64,000 nt of DNA from CAVTYH01 sp963738835. GTDB taxonomy: Bacteria > Planctomycetota > Planctomycetia > Pirellulales > JADZDJ01. Of this stretch, positions 62,865 through 64,000 are shown piece after piece (within the stretch, counting starts at the first letter, position 1; each line of letters begins with the position of its first letter). The stretch spans positions 372,001 to 436,000 of the forward strand of contig CAVTYH010000002.1 of assembly GCA_963738835.1 (NCBI GenBank). The letters are read 5' to 3'. The translations under genes were made by a program, and so were the position numbers. The notes under the pieces were generated by a model. The model was not told the DNA's origin, did no database searches, and worked only from the letters and a program-made list of their open reading frames with translations.

Positions 62865-63917
62865 ACAGCAACTCCGCCGCTTTTTTCTGCCATCTGTTCG
62901 CGAATCGATTGGCTCACCTGCATCGCTTCAGTCAAGCCTGTTTCCAGCGACTGTTCCACTGCATGGCAGCGCACCATGTGACCGGCCAGATTTACGCGCC
63001 CTCGGCGTTGTCGTGCGGCAGACATCCATCGCCAGCGGACAGCGCGGATGAAACCGGCAGCCCGATGGCGGATTGATCGGGCTGGGCACATCGCCTTCCA
63101 GCAGTATCCGTTTCCGCCGCCGCGTGGGATCGATCGCCGGCACGCTGGAAAGCAGCGCATGCGTGTACGGATGCAGCGGATGCCGATATAGCTCCCGGCT
63201 TTCGGCCAACTCTACAATTTCTCCCAAGTACATGACCGCTACGCGGTCGCTGATGTACTCCACGACCGACAAATCGTGCGAGATGAACAGGTATGTCAGC
63301 TTCATTTCCTCGCGCAGTTGCACCAGCAAGTTGATAATTTGCGACTGAATCGATACATCGAGCGCCGAAATGGGCTCGTCGAGCACAATGAACCGTGGCT
63401 TCAGTGCCAACGCGCGGGCGATGCTAATCCGCTGCCGCTGCCCGCCGGAGAATTCATGCGGATAACGATTCACATAGCGGCGATCGAGCCCGGTTTGCTC
63501 CAACACTTCAACCACGCGATTTAATCGTTGCTTGCGGTTGCCCAATCGATGGACGATCAAGCCTTCTTCGATGATGCTGCGCACCGTCATCCGCGGATTC
63601 AGCGAACCGTACGGGTCTTGAAACACGATCTGCATTTCCCGCCGCAGCTCACGCAGTTCGGCCCCGCGCAACGGGGTGATGTCGCGCCCTTCGTAAACAA
63701 TCCGCCCGGCGGTTGGCTTGAGCAGCCTCAGAATGGTGCGGCCCGCGGTGGTTTTACCGCAGCCGCTTTCGCCCACCAGCCCCAGTGTTTCGCCTTCGGC
63801 AATTTCAAACGAAATCCCATCCACAGCTCGCACATGCCCGGCAACGGTGCGGAACACACCCTTGCGCACCGGAAAGTGCTGCTGGAGATTTTCGACTTGA
63901 AGCAACGGGGACGGCAT
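62831..63917 (-). CDS. Oligopeptide/dipeptide ABC transporter ATP-binding protein, frame shift near the C-terminus
   Basis: ATG 63917 (MPSPLLQVENLQQHFPVRKG). Walker A GESGCGKTTAGRTILRLL, Q loop FQDPYGSLNPRMTV, signature EFSGGQRQRISIARAL, Walker B FIVLDEPISALD, H loop FISHDLSVVEYISDRVAVMY. The C-terminal oligopeptide domain HPLHPYTHALLSSVPAIDP and GCRFHPRCPLAMDVCR follows. Near 63000 the frame shifts: in the native one it reads VNLAGHMVRCHAVEQSLETG. The permease genes are presumably beyond the window. DppF/OppF-type; the substrate is inferred. Confidence 0.9.
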
Positions 63918-64000
63918 CCCCAAACGATAAACGATGCACGTCGAACGATAAACCCCGCCTACGTTTGGACGTGACGCCAACTCTGCGGAATGGATTGCCT

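Overview
The window reads as chromosomal DNA of a member of the Planctomycetota, most likely from the Pirellulales. This rests on lineage-typical families: three DUF1559 pseudopilin-like proteins with an N-terminal prepilin helix, a PSCyt1/DUF1549/DUF1553 cytochrome paired with a DUF1501 protein, a Ser/Thr kinase with a J-like N-terminus, short Tyr-rich secreted proteins, and an ECF sigma factor followed by an anti-sigma factor with a DUF1559-like tail. No CRISPR array, rRNA operon or intact transposase was found.

Layout. 0-4.7 kb: a redoxin C-terminus, a redoxin remnant, a cytochrome c/copper monooxygenase-like protein, small hypotheticals, and an ArsR-SRPBCC-DinB operon on the minus strand. 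5-9.7 kb: Ser/Thr kinase, double-thioredoxin protein, DUF4185 protein. 9.8-18.3 kb: a probable genomic island marked by three pieces of tRNA-Leu(CAA): a 3' half at 9.8 kb, an intact gene at 14.4 kb and a 5' half at 18.2 kb. It holds a truncated sulfatase, DUF2252, DUF1508, YeaQ- and YidB-like stress proteins, an integrase remnant and two sensor kinases. 18.6-24.2 kb: PSCyt1-DUF1501 pair and an MBL hydrolase. 24.3-27.7 kb: both subunits of DNA topoisomerase VI. 28-34.5 kb: small secreted proteins, a bestrophin-like membrane protein, an esterase, a DUF2281/PemK toxin-antitoxin pair, repeat-rich spacers, and an AF2212-type antitoxin next to a retropepsin-like protease. 34.9-43.7 kb: VWA protein, MDR reductase, hypothetical, ManC, lipase, RuvX, MBL hydrolase, M20 peptidase. 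43.8-43.9 kb: a candidate small RNA with promoter, tetraloop hairpin and terminator. 44.4-55.4 kb: DUF1559, nuoABCDEF (complex I, stopping at F), GlmU-like protein, MetF, and two more DUF1559 genes. 56-64 kb: double-GGDEF protein, Fur-type regulator, DJ-1/PfpI protein, lipoprotein, sigma/anti-sigma pair, hypothetical, and an oligopeptide ABC ATPase.

Two themes cut across the window. First, about twenty genes, including nuoA, nuoE, nuoF, manC and fur-like, read through in two frames joined by what looks like a 1-2 nt indel, often at GC-rich short runs. This density in housekeeping genes points to sequencing or assembly indels rather than gene decay, so coordinates for those genes span both frames. 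Second, the spacers are full of short palindromic and inverted repeats of several distinct families, two of which have entered coding regions.
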